54,845 bases of DNA, taken from contig CATLBN010000011.1 of the NCBI GenBank assembly GCA_949878885.1, forward strand, positions 1 to 54,845. The letters run 5' to 3'. The position numbers and the translations under genes are program-made. Of the stretch, positions 41,759 to 50,333 are shown piece by piece. The DNA is from an uncultured Clostridia bacterium (GTDB taxonomy: Bacteria; Bacillota; Clostridia; Christensenellales; Borkfalkiaceae). Position 1 is the first letter of the stretch, and each line of letters starts with the position of its first letter. Under the pieces are notes generated by a model, which did no database searches, had not been told where the DNA came from, and was given only the letters and a program-made list of their open reading frames with translations.

Positions 41759-43489
41759 TTACCAAACGGTATCTTCGCATCCGCAGAAAGCGTCAACGGG
41801 GGATATGCCCGTAAATTCTTCCTCTCCCGTAAGCTTTTTGCATAGCGCCCTCATTGTATATGCGTTGCCGTCATAGCAGTTTATGTAAGTCTGAACTTGC
41901 GGCACGTCAAACAAATGGAAAGGGCAGTTAACGGAAATAAAGATAACGGGCAGTTCGTAAACATACCAAGGCATATCTATACTTCCCTTGGTTAAGGCAA
42001 AGTCGATTCGTTGCACAACGCTGTTGGCCGGGATATCCGCCATTTGAATAACGGCGTCATATTTTGCGGTAAACGAAGCAACCGGGGTCTTTGACGAATA
42101 AATTTTGCCCATTATATCTCTTATTTGGTTCTCGTCCGCACGTAGAAGCTGAGCCAACACGGGGGTATATAATTCAACCTCAAAGCCCCTTGCTTCAAGT
42201 TCTTCCTTAACTATCTCGTAATACTTCTGCTTTTTACCGCCCGTATATACGTTGAACGGATTTGAACTGTCGTGATGAACAAGCAGTATTTTCTTATGCT
42301 TTTTTATATTGATAGGCAGTACATTTGCCCCGTTTGATTTAACAAGTGTAATTGCCTTGCGTGAAACTTCTTCGGCTATTTTTTTATGGTCTGCACACCC
42401 GATAACGGACAAATCGCCACCGCGCTGCGGCTTATTAATATTTAAATGCGCCTTAAATGCAAGTATGCGCGTTACCGCCTCGTCAAGACGCTCGGCGGTT
42501 AATATGCCCCGGCATATACCTTGTTTAACATATCCGAAATCTTCTTCAAATTCATTATAGAACAAAAACATATCGCATCCCGCCGCAATAGCTGTAGGAA
42601 TAATATCCCGTCTTGCCATACGTCCCGTCATTCCCACCATATGGCTTGCGTCGGTTATTATGAGTCCGTTAAAACCGAGTTGCTTTCTCAATAAATCCCG
42701 CAAAAGATATTTGCTTAACGTTGCCGGCATACACACTTTAAGCGAAGGATTAAACTTACGTTCGTATGCAGGCAGAAGAATATGCCCTACCATAATTCCC
42801 TCTACGCCCGCATCTATCATCTCATTATAAACATGACCGAAAGTTTTATCCCATTCCTCACAGGAATAGCTGTTCAGCGAATTTGCAAGGTGCTGGTCTC
42901 TTTCATCTAACCCGTCGCCGGGGAAATGCTTACAAACACAGGCTATTCCCTCTTTATGCGCCGCCTCCATATAAGCTTTGGAAAATTCCGCAACCTTTTT
43001 TCCGTCGCTGCCGAAAGTGCGCGTTGCTATTATGGGATTGCGCCAATTTTTATGTATATCCACTATGGGAGCAAATACCGTATTACAACCTATTGCTTTT
43101 GCTTCTCTGGCGGAAACTCCGCCCAACGCATAAGCGTATTTAATATCGTCCGTAGCGGAAATTTTTGTTTCGTTACCTACTTCCGTTCCGTCTGAGCACG
43201 CGCCGTTGCCGCCGGCTTCGGTATTAGCAGCAACAATCAACGGAATTTCACTCGCTTGCTGATAGGTTTCAATAAGCTTTGAAACGGTTGCGCCGTCTTT
43301 GTTCATATAGCGAATACCGCCGTATTTGCGTTCCGCAACTATTCCCTTGACTATTTCGGGGGGCAATGGCGCTGCCATATCCACAAACAGTTGCTTTATT
43401 TTGTCGTCCGTAGACATTTTAGAAAGCGTATTATTTACCCATTCTATCTGTTCGTTATTTAAATTAAAAGGTTTTGCTTTTAGATTCAT
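41759..43489 (-). CDS. GH3 glycosidase, beta-N-acetylhexosaminidase-like
   Basis: A 576-residue GH3 enzyme from the ATG at 43489 (NLKAKPFNLNNEQIEWVNNT); a longer open frame upstream overlaps the permease gene and is rejected. The NagZ-type loop 'CKHFPGDGLDERDQH' carries the Asp/His pair that acts as acid/base in this subgroup, and 'LIITDASHMVGM' holds the nucleophile Asp. A GH3 C-terminal domain follows. It has no signal peptide. With uidA it could degrade an imported oligosaccharide containing GlcA and N-acetylhexosamine, such as a glycosaminoglycan fragment (inference). Confidence 0.87.
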   Translation of the reverse strand: MNLKAKPFNLNNEQIEWVNNTLSKMSTDDKIKQLFVDMAAPLPPEIVKGIVAERKYGGIRYMNKDGATVSKLIETYQQASEIPLIVAANTEAGGNGACSDGTEVGNETKISATDDIKYAYALGGVSAREAKAIGCNTVFAPIVDIHKNWRNPIIATRTFGSDGKKVAEFSKAYMEAAHKEGIACVCKHFPGDGLDERDQHLANSLNSYSCEEWDKTFGHVYNEMIDAGVEGIMVGHILLPAYERKFNPSLKVCMPATLSKYLLRDLLRKQLGFNGLIITDASHMVGMTGRMARRDIIPTAIAAGCDMFLFYNEFEEDFGYVKQGICRGILTAERLDEAVTRILAFKAHLNINKPQRGGDLSVIGCADHKKIAEEVSRKAITLVKSNGANVLPINIKKHKKILLVHHDSSNPFNVYTGGKKQKYYEIVKEELEARGFEVELYTPVLAQLLRADENQIRDIMGKIYSSKTPVASFTAKYDAVIQMADIPANSVVQRIDFALTKGSIDMPWYVYELPVIFISVNCPFHLFDVPQVQTYINCYDGNAYTMRALCKKLTGEEEFTGISPVDAFCGCEDTVW

Positions 43490-43596
43490 TACCGTTACCG
43501 ATATATTCCGGCAGTTTTTCAACGTGCCGTAATTTATTTTATAAATTATTTTTTTAAATAACGGGGCAACCATACCATTATGACTGCCCCTATTTT

Positions 43597-44649
43597 TTAC
43601 TTTTGAATATGCTTTGGTTTGGGAGCAAGTTTTTGCGAAATTATAATATACCAATCTTTTAAAGACTTGATAATCTGATCCCAGAAACCGCTTATAAATA
43701 TAAATATTGCAAGAAAAACTGCATAAAACAACTTCAATCCGCCGGGCTTAACTCCTAGCAATCCGAGACCGTAATATAAAATCTGTATGGTTACAGCGCC
43801 TATAAAGGTACCTGCGCTATCATTAATCCAACGCGACAGGAAAAGTCCTACAAGCGAAGGAATAATATTGGAGAACAATGTACCCGTTGAAGACAGCGGA
43901 GCGTCTATTGGCATAAGGTTGTTCTTCGTAGCATAAATTGCGCCTGCCAAGCCAAATAATATTCCCGAAACAATATATGCATATATAGTATTTTTCTTCT
44001 CGTTGATACCTATATTGACTGCGGAAAGTTGATTGTTAGCCAAAAGCTTAGACTGTCTGCCTACAACCGTTAACTTATCGTAAACAATATATATTATGAG
44101 GGCAACGGCAAGAGGTAAAAGCACTAAATACGATTTACCCAAAACGTTATAGCCAGGTTTATATTGGATATTCGGTCCTACGTCAACGCCTAAAATCAAT
44201 CCAGGCAGCGCTTCAAACAGGAAGGCAAGCGCAAGCGAACATACCGAAATAGGTATTTTAAGCCAAACATAAACCGAAGCATTTATTACTGAGAGCACAA
44301 CCGCGACTAAAACGCACATTATTATAAGCACGGGCCAACCAACCGCGTCGGCACCGGCGATATTAAAAGACAAAATACCGCCGATAACCGCAGATACCAT
44401 AATTATCGCGCCGCCTGCAAAATCGAATCTTCCGTATTTAAGCTGAAAGCCTATACCCAAAGCAACTATTGTTACATAAGAAGCCTCTAACAAGATAGTT
44501 TTTATTGTAGCTTGGGAAAAAATATTATATACATTTGACGGATCGCGCAGGCTGACAAACATTAATACAAAATACGTCAGAATAGGCAGCAGAAAAACCG
44601 CCGCAACCTTTTTTGAAACATTTTTAACCTGCTTTTGGGTTACTTTCAT
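43597..44649 (-). CDS. ABC sugar permease, RbsC/YjfF type (first)
   Basis: A 350-residue inner-membrane permease of the ribose/galactose-type (BPD_transp_2) family, with about nine helices. 'QLKYGRFDFAGGAIIMVSAV' and 'SAVNIGINEKKNTIYAYIVS' are typical. AAAGGGG precedes the ATG. It is one of two permeases in this operon. Two different permeases with one ATPase and one binding protein recall the YtfQRT-YjfF galactofuranose importer. Confidence 0.88.
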   Translation of the reverse strand: MKVTQKQVKNVSKKVAAVFLLPILTYFVLMFVSLRDPSNVYNIFSQATIKTILLEASYVTIVALGIGFQLKYGRFDFAGGAIIMVSAVIGGILSFNIAGADAVGWPVLIIMCVLVAVVLSVINASVYVWLKIPISVCSLALAFLFEALPGLILGVDVGPNIQYKPGYNVLGKSYLVLLPLAVALIIYIVYDKLTVVGRQSKLLANNQLSAVNIGINEKKNTIYAYIVSGILFGLAGAIYATKNNLMPIDAPLSSTGTLFSNIIPSLVGLFLSRWINDSAGTFIGAVTIQILYYGLGLLGVKPGGLKLFYAVFLAIFIFISGFWDQIIKSLKDWYIIISQKLAPKPKHIQK

Positions 44650-44681
44650 ACTATACCCCTTTTAAAACTCAGTGCAAAATT

Positions 44682-45932
44682 CTATATTTCACGTCTTAAA
44701 ATATATTCGGTGTCCCAAGTTGAAATAATTTCTTTAAGCTTTGTAAACGTGCCGCCGTTAACCGCAAGAAGCTCCTTAACCTCGGCCGGACTTATAAGCG
44801 CATATTTCAAATCACGGGCATCGTTAAAATTTAAGCAGTGAGTAGACCCGTCGGTTATGTCTTTCGGCGATTCGATATGGCAATACTTAGCCTCTATAAC
44901 TTTGTCCTCGGGCTTGGTAGGTTCGTCGGAATAGGGTGTGCCGTTAATAGCGTTAAGCATTCTGACTAACGGATAGATTATTGTTTCGCAAGGAGTTTGG
45001 CAAAGCGCTTTTACGGGCTTGGTTGCATCCGTTAAAGGTCCGAATTCCTTAGCAACGTCATCGTCCCAACCTACGTTGAATATGGGGAATCTTTTGTCAT
45101 TGTATGAACTTATACCCATAATACTGCCCGCGCAGTAGTTGAGTCCGACAAGCGCAAGATTGTCCCCTCCCCAATTTTGCCATTCGGTTACTGTAGAAGC
45201 AAAGCTTGTGGGAAGACCGTAATCAAGCTGAAACGCGGCGCCCTTGGTAACGCCTTTTGTCCAAAGTTCGAATTTATCGTTATCTTCGGCAGTCGCATTG
45301 TATTCGTCCACAAGTCTTTTGAACACTTCGGAAGCGGCAACAGAGCCGGGATACGCGTATTCCGGAGCACGGGTAAGGACAATCTGCCTGTAAGGGGATT
45401 TTTTAACTGTTTCAAACAGCCAGGTTGCCGTAGTTTCCGAATCAAGCTCGCCGTCGGAAACCGAACCTAGGCAATATTTGCTGTCTTTGGGTTTATTTCC
45501 GGAAAGATTTCCGTCGCTATACGTCTTCCAAAAATCGGACATATAACCCGCATAATACACGCCCTCGCTCTCGCACAACTCTATAATTCCCTGTGTCGCG
45601 GATGCCGCCATCTCGGTCATTGTAATTATTCCGCTTACGCCTTTTAAAATTGCATTTTCCAAAAGAATAACATTGTTATTGTCCGAGCGGTCCATAAGCT
45701 GTATATCATAAGTAAAATTCAATTCCGGTTTTAAAGCGTCTAGGAACTTACACATTGCCTCATAGTTGTTGCCGCGCGTCTGCTGAACGCCGACAAGAAT
45801 TTTAGTACCGCCGCTTCCACCGGGTCCATTGGGGTTGTCTCCGTTATCGCAACCGGCAACCGCACCTATGGAGCCGACTACCATTGCCGATAAAGCTATG
45901 GTTCCAATCTTTTTTAAAATTGAAGTTTTCAT
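44682..45932 (-). CDS. Sugar-binding lipoprotein of the ABC importer
   Basis: A 416-residue lipoprotein (lipobox AVAGC, Cys28) of the periplasmic-binding-protein family 1/4 used by ribose-type importers. A Gly/Pro/Asn linker after the Cys is followed by 'GTKILVGVQQTRGNNYEAMC' and by 'ILKGVSGIITMTEMAASATQ'. The substrate is probably a glucuronide oligosaccharide or aldobiuronic acid, judged by its neighbours. AGGAGAT precedes the ATG at 45932. It sits between the two permease genes. Confidence 0.87.
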   Translation of the reverse strand: MKTSILKKIGTIALSAMVVGSIGAVAGCDNGDNPNGPGGSGGTKILVGVQQTRGNNYEAMCKFLDALKPELNFTYDIQLMDRSDNNNVILLENAILKGVSGIITMTEMAASATQGIIELCESEGVYYAGYMSDFWKTYSDGNLSGNKPKDSKYCLGSVSDGELDSETTATWLFETVKKSPYRQIVLTRAPEYAYPGSVAASEVFKRLVDEYNATAEDNDKFELWTKGVTKGAAFQLDYGLPTSFASTVTEWQNWGGDNLALVGLNYCAGSIMGISSYNDKRFPIFNVGWDDDVAKEFGPLTDATKPVKALCQTPCETIIYPLVRMLNAINGTPYSDEPTKPEDKVIEAKYCHIESPKDITDGSTHCLNFNDARDLKYALISPAEVKELLAVNGGTFTKLKEIISTWDTEYILRREI

Positions 45933-45968
45933 TTTTTTATCTCCTGAAATATATTCTGTTATTTATTT

Positions 45969-47072
45969 TTATCTAGGCAACAAGTTGCCGGGTTTTCTAC
46001 AAGTTAAGCAAACTATTACTACAAACACCAACGATTTAACAAGCATAATATATGCCGTAGGAACACTACACGCCGAAAGTCCGCGGCTTAAAAGCACATA
46101 GGTAAACGTGCCGATTATGGCGTTAAACAACTTACCTTTCATACCTCCGGAAAGCGGCATACCGCCCATAAGAAGCATAATCATTATGTCCATCTGGTAG
46201 GTTATTGTATCCGACGATGCTATGCTGTTGCTTTTTGCAATAAGCATAACCGCGCCCAAGCAAAGAAATACTGAGAATATGCAATAGCATACAATTCTCG
46301 TAGCAAGCAAGTTTGCGCCCGCCAAATCCGCCGCGCGCTTGTTTGCGCCAATCGCCCTGCTTCGCTTTCCTATTTTTGTAAACGTAAGCAAATAGAAAGC
46401 TATAAGCGCAAGCACCACTAGCGCAACAACCCTGAACCAGGTTGAGCTGATAATAGATATATCGGTACTCAACACCAAGTCGTTTATTCCTTTGTCATCA
46501 AATATCGACAGTAACGCGCCGTTAAAAAGCTGCATCAGAATAACCGAACTCATTACGGTAGGTAGCTTTACGTATGCGCCTACAAACGCGTTAAATACCG
46601 CACAAGCTAGACCCATTATAACTATAAGAAGCAATGCCGCAATTAAGTTGCTTGAATTAGTAACTAAAATGAACACAGCGCCGAATACGCCTACTTGATA
46701 CCCGACCGATATATCCATACAACCCATAAGGTAAATGAATACGGCGCCTAAGGCAAGGATAAAATATACGCTTACCTGCGATATTAAGGTTTTGACCGAT
46801 ATAGGTCTCCATATATTGGCTCTGGGTCCGTTTATTATGGGAGGAATAATAGTGAATATTATAAGACAAACCACAAGTCCGCCCAACGCGCATATATCGT
46901 AAATATGTTTTTTTGCAAATTCTTTTAAATGCTCGCGGGTAAAGAATTTTTTAAAAGCGTTTGCTATTTTTTGTCCGAAGCCGATTTTTTTTGCCGCAAC
47001 GGCAACGCTGCCTTCGGACGGTTCGGCAACAACTGTTTCAAGTTTTTCAACTTTATCTTCTTTATTTTCCAT
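45969..47072 (-). CDS. ABC sugar permease, RbsC type (second)
   Basis: A 367-residue permease of the same family with an N-terminal cytoplasmic region of about 60 residues (charged 'MENKEDKVEKLETVVAEPSE'), then about nine helices. 'LMGCMDISVGYQVGVFGAVF' and 'LLMGGMPLSGGMKGKLFNAI' are typical. AAGGAGGCGG precedes the ATG. It follows the ATPase gene by 10 bases. It is the partner of the permease at 43597. Confidence 0.88.
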   Translation of the reverse strand: MENKEDKVEKLETVVAEPSEGSVAVAAKKIGFGQKIANAFKKFFTREHLKEFAKKHIYDICALGGLVVCLIIFTIIPPIINGPRANIWRPISVKTLISQVSVYFILALGAVFIYLMGCMDISVGYQVGVFGAVFILVTNSSNLIAALLLIVIMGLACAVFNAFVGAYVKLPTVMSSVILMQLFNGALLSIFDDKGINDLVLSTDISIISSTWFRVVALVVLALIAFYLLTFTKIGKRSRAIGANKRAADLAGANLLATRIVCYCIFSVFLCLGAVMLIAKSNSIASSDTITYQMDIMIMLLMGGMPLSGGMKGKLFNAIIGTFTYVLLSRGLSACSVPTAYIMLVKSLVFVVIVCLTCRKPGNLLPR

Positions 47073-47082
47073 TTCCGCCTCC

Positions 47083-48585
47083 TTAAAGCATATACTCGAT
47101 TATATCGGTTTCTTTAAGTTCTTTAGACCGCTCAAACTCGTGTGAAATTTTAAAATCTTTCATTACGATAAGCCTGTCCGACATTCCTATAAGTTCCGCC
47201 ATTTCTTCGCTTATTAACAAAATAGCTTTACCGGACTTTTTCATTTCGTTTATTATCTTGTACATTGCCTGCTTTACCGCAACGTCTACGCCTCTGGTAG
47301 GGCAATCCATTATAATAACGTCCGATTTTGCCGCCGTCCACTTTGCAAACGAAACTTTTTGTTTGTTACCGCCGGACAGTTTGGAAACATACATTCCCGA
47401 ATCAATGCACTTGATAGAATAATTTTTAATTTCCTGCTCTACTATCTCGTTTTCCGTTTTGGGATTTATAAAAGTAAACTTGGATAATTTGTCCAAAGAA
47501 GGCAATATAATATTTGCTTTTATGGGCGCTTCCAACATAAGCGCTTCGGTATCCCTGTTTTTGGATACGTAACCTACGCCCAACTTTATTGCGCTTGACG
47601 GATGCTTAATAACTTTGCCCCGCCTTTCAACGCTTCCCGACGTCGGTTTTCTTGCGCCAAAACCGATTTGACCGATGATGTGCATACCGCAATCCGACAA
47701 ACCGCCTATACCCACAATTTCTCCCTTATGAATTTGGAGATTAAAATCTTTTATACCCTGATAAGAGATGTTTTTAAATTCCAACTCAACCTCGTCTCCT
47801 GCCGTCGCTTCGAAATCTTCCCTATAATACGCGTCGCCAATATCGCGGCCTACCATAAGCATCGAAATTTTCTTTCCGTCGAAGTCCTTTTTTTCAAGCG
47901 TATCGATTATGTCGCCGTCGCGGAGAACGGTTACGTGGGTACACTTGTCCATTATCTCATCGAGGTCGTGCGAGATAAATACAACAGCTTTACCGTTTGC
48001 CGCCATATCATTGATTATTTTATAAAGTATTTCACGTCCTTCAAAAGACAGCGCCGTAGTAGTTTCGTCAACGACAAGGATTTCCGGATCCTTTTCCATA
48101 GCCCTCATAATCTCTATAAGCTTTCTCGTTTCAAAGCTTAATGTATTGATTTTAGTGCTGCCTTTAAACGAAGTTATATTGAACTTAGCTAAAATAGCGT
48201 CCGCCGCCTTATACATTTTGAATATATTTATAAAACCGAACTTTGCGAATTCCTTCTCGCGTCCGGCAAACAGATTTTCCGCAACCGTTACGCCGGGGAT
48301 GGTATTAGACTCCTGCAATATCATTGCAATACCGCCGTTCTGCCCTTCAAGCATACCTTTGGGAGCCCAAGGCCGGCCTTTATAAACCATCTCGCCGGAA
48401 GTGGCGGCCTGCATACCGGCGGCAATGGACATTATGGTTGATTTGCCGGAACCGTTTTCGCCGATAAGTCCTCTGATTTCTCCGCGGCGCAATTCAAAAT
48501 CTACGTCTTTAAGCGCAATAGTCGGACCAAACGCCTTATGCATATGGGACGCTTTAAAAATCACTTCCTGATTCTCATACTCCAT
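47083..48585 (-). CDS. ABC sugar importer double ATPase (RbsA type)
   Basis: A 500-residue double nucleotide-binding protein of the RbsA/MglA family. The first domain has Walker A 'GENGSGKST' and Walker B 'ILVVDETTTAL' with the catalytic Glu, but its signature is 'LSFETRK', not LSGGQ. The second domain has no Walker A Lys ('GIGGLSDCGMHIIG'), a good signature 'LSGGNKQK', and Walker B 'VIIMDCPTRGVD', with Cys where Glu is usual. One composite site therefore looks competent and the other dead. AAAGGAG precedes the ATG at 48585. Confidence 0.9.
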   Translation of the reverse strand: MEYENQEVIFKASHMHKAFGPTIALKDVDFELRRGEIRGLIGENGSGKSTIMSIAAGMQAATSGEMVYKGRPWAPKGMLEGQNGGIAMILQESNTIPGVTVAENLFAGREKEFAKFGFINIFKMYKAADAILAKFNITSFKGSTKINTLSFETRKLIEIMRAMEKDPEILVVDETTTALSFEGREILYKIINDMAANGKAVVFISHDLDEIMDKCTHVTVLRDGDIIDTLEKKDFDGKKISMLMVGRDIGDAYYREDFEATAGDEVELEFKNISYQGIKDFNLQIHKGEIVGIGGLSDCGMHIIGQIGFGARKPTSGSVERRGKVIKHPSSAIKLGVGYVSKNRDTEALMLEAPIKANIILPSLDKLSKFTFINPKTENEIVEQEIKNYSIKCIDSGMYVSKLSGGNKQKVSFAKWTAAKSDVIIMDCPTRGVDVAVKQAMYKIINEMKKSGKAILLISEEMAELIGMSDRLIVMKDFKISHEFERSKELKETDIIEYML

Positions 48586-48672
48586 ACCGCATATTCTCCT
48601 TTACGTTTTTTCACTTACACTACAAATTAGTTAAAACAATAGTTTATTCGGATTTTTCAACTTACTTATTAT

Positions 48673-48723
48673 GTAAAGAATCTGCGAAGAAATTTTCCAC
48701 ACAGATTCTTTACGGAGAAAAAA
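48673..48723 (-). promoter_or_regulatory. Long-loop hairpin between lipoprotein and importer genes
   Basis: Stem GTAAAGAATCTG/CAGATTCTTTAC (12 bp) with a loop of about 27 bases, in the 163-base gap before the ATPase gene. There is no T-run. It may be a transcript processing or stabilising element. Confidence 0.5.
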
Positions 48724-48748
48724 ATGAAATGTATTCAAAATAAGTAAA

Positions 48749-49606
48749 TTATTTGGATTTTAACATAGCCTTTGCCGAATACTCGTCGGCAACGATTACA
48801 TCGCAGCCCTGCAATTTATAATCGGCATAAGCTTCGGCGTCGGTATCGTAAACTATAATTTCCGAGCCGCTGTCTTTAAGTTCACCGCTCTTTATCGCTT
48901 TATCTACGATACTTTGCCCCAAACGTCCCGACATAACGCCGATTTTCTTACCTTTTAACTGTGAAATTGCCGTAAACGCTTCGTTCTTATCTGAAACTAT
49001 CTGTTGATAGCCCGTAGAATAAACGTCGCTGACATAGAAATCGGCAACAACCTCATCGGTCTTGGCAACAGCTGAAGCGAATATATCGCCATTGCCGTTT
49101 TTAACCGCATTATAAGAAGACTTATAGCCCCAGTCGTTAAATACTGGCTTCATACGAAGATTATTGGCAACTTTAACCCAAAGATACATGTCTACGCCGT
49201 CTACGCTGCTTCCGTAGGCTCCCGAAAACTGATATGGACTGCAAATTCCCGTATAAATGTTAATCGGATTACCTGTTTTATACTCAATGGTAAGTTCGTT
49301 TAGGAAGTAATACATATATCTTGAATCTAACGCCAAATATCTGTCTATAAGGTCATCTACATCCGTCGAAGCTATTACATCGTTAATGGCGTCTAAATAA
49401 GTTTTATAAGTTTCCGCTGTCTTAGAAATACAAAAAACATATTCCGTCTTTTCGATGCCCTCGATTGCGTTGCATACAGCCACGCCGCTCTTCCCAACGG
49501 GGGGCTTTACTTCTTCGTTACACGCCGTCAATGCGAACGCCGAAGTAACGGCGAACGCACTGACTAAACACGCTGTAAGCTGTTTTATTACTGACAATTT
49601 GTTCAT
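48749..49606 (-). CDS. Solute-binding lipoprotein, family 3 type
   Basis: A 285-residue lipoprotein (lipobox LTAC, Cys29) that resembles family 3 substrate-binding proteins, which usually bind amino acids. It has 'VKVANNLRMKPVFNDWGYKS', 'SYNAVKNGNGDIFASAVAKT' and 'QLKGKKIGVMSGRLGQSIVD', all typical. No matching permease or ATPase is beside it, and no Shine-Dalgarno is seen before the ATG at 49606. It is either a binding protein that feeds the nearby sugar importer or a sensory module (inference). Confidence 0.8.
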   Translation of the reverse strand: MNKLSVIKQLTACLVSAFAVTSAFALTACNEEVKPPVGKSGVAVCNAIEGIEKTEYVFCISKTAETYKTYLDAINDVIASTDVDDLIDRYLALDSRYMYYFLNELTIEYKTGNPINIYTGICSPYQFSGAYGSSVDGVDMYLWVKVANNLRMKPVFNDWGYKSSYNAVKNGNGDIFASAVAKTDEVVADFYVSDVYSTGYQQIVSDKNEAFTAISQLKGKKIGVMSGRLGQSIVDKAIKSGELKDSGSEIIVYDTDAEAYADYKLQGCDVIVADEYSAKAMLKSK

Positions 49607-49630
49607 TTTAAATTTAGTTTGTTTTTGCTG

Positions 49631-50290
49631 TTATTCAATAACTATGATATTATCGTACCCGTTGATATTTTTGCCGTTGTGGCTTGTAACTTCAACTGTC
49701 ATACGATGATATTCGTTTGTCTGACAAGTAGCTTTGTAGCTTCTGCCGATAGTTTTAATCAATGAATCCGCCGACGTATAAGTTTCAATCATTGAACGCG
49801 AAGTAAGCGTATATTCAAAATTGCCTTCTTCGCTCATAGGGAAGCATTTATTCCAGTTAGCCGTATCCGCATAAGCCGTTACTTGGGTGGGCGAACCGTT
49901 CGAACCGCCGTACATTGCAAAGAAAATAATTTTTGAGGGAGAACTGAGGTCATAAACAACCGAACCCTCCTCCGTGCTTTCGGCAGTTGTATATGTGCCG
50001 TACTGAATAACCGTTCTGTTGCAAGTACCGGTCATCTGCTGTATTGCATAAAACGCATTATATTCCATTACGTAAGTGTTATCGCTGTAAACTTCAAGCG
50101 TATATTCGTGCTGATAACCTAAATCCATATCTCCGCCGGACGTGTTATGGTTTGTGGTATGATATTCCTTATATACGCCTATAAGTTCAGCTTCTGTTTT
50201 ACCGCATCCTCCAAAAACAACACCCGATGCAATGGTTGTGCAGGCTACAGCGGCTACAACTAAAAATTTGCCAACGTTTGATTTTTTCAT
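49631..50290 (-). CDS. Lipoprotein of unknown function
   Basis: A 219-residue secreted lipoprotein (lipobox FGGC, Cys29) rich in beta-strand, Thr, Ser and Tyr, with no domain I recognise. 'GVYKEYHTTNHNTSGGDMDL' and 'YTLEVYSDNTYVMEYNAFYA' suggest a lipocalin- or beta-barrel-like fold. AAGGAG precedes the ATG at 50290. It lies between the esterase and the family 3 binding protein, so it probably acts at the cell surface in uptake of the same substrate. Function unknown. Confidence 0.75.
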   Translation of the reverse strand: MKKSNVGKFLVVAAVACTTIASGVVFGGCGKTEAELIGVYKEYHTTNHNTSGGDMDLGYQHEYTLEVYSDNTYVMEYNAFYAIQQMTGTCNRTVIQYGTYTTAESTEEGSVVYDLSSPSKIIFFAMYGGSNGSPTQVTAYADTANWNKCFPMSEEGNFEYTLTSRSMIETYTSADSLIKTIGRSYKATCQTNEYHRMTVEVTSHNGKNINGYDNIIVIE

Positions 50291-50333
50291 AAGTTTTAGC
50301 TCCTTAAAATTTTTTATTATTTTTTACTGATTT

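Noticed and set aside
43490-43654. Longer start for the GH3 gene at 43654
   Set aside because: It overlaps the permease gene end, and the added residues (MVYYNFAKTCSQTKAYSKVK) do not look like GH3 or a signal peptide; the ATG at 43489 fits the family.
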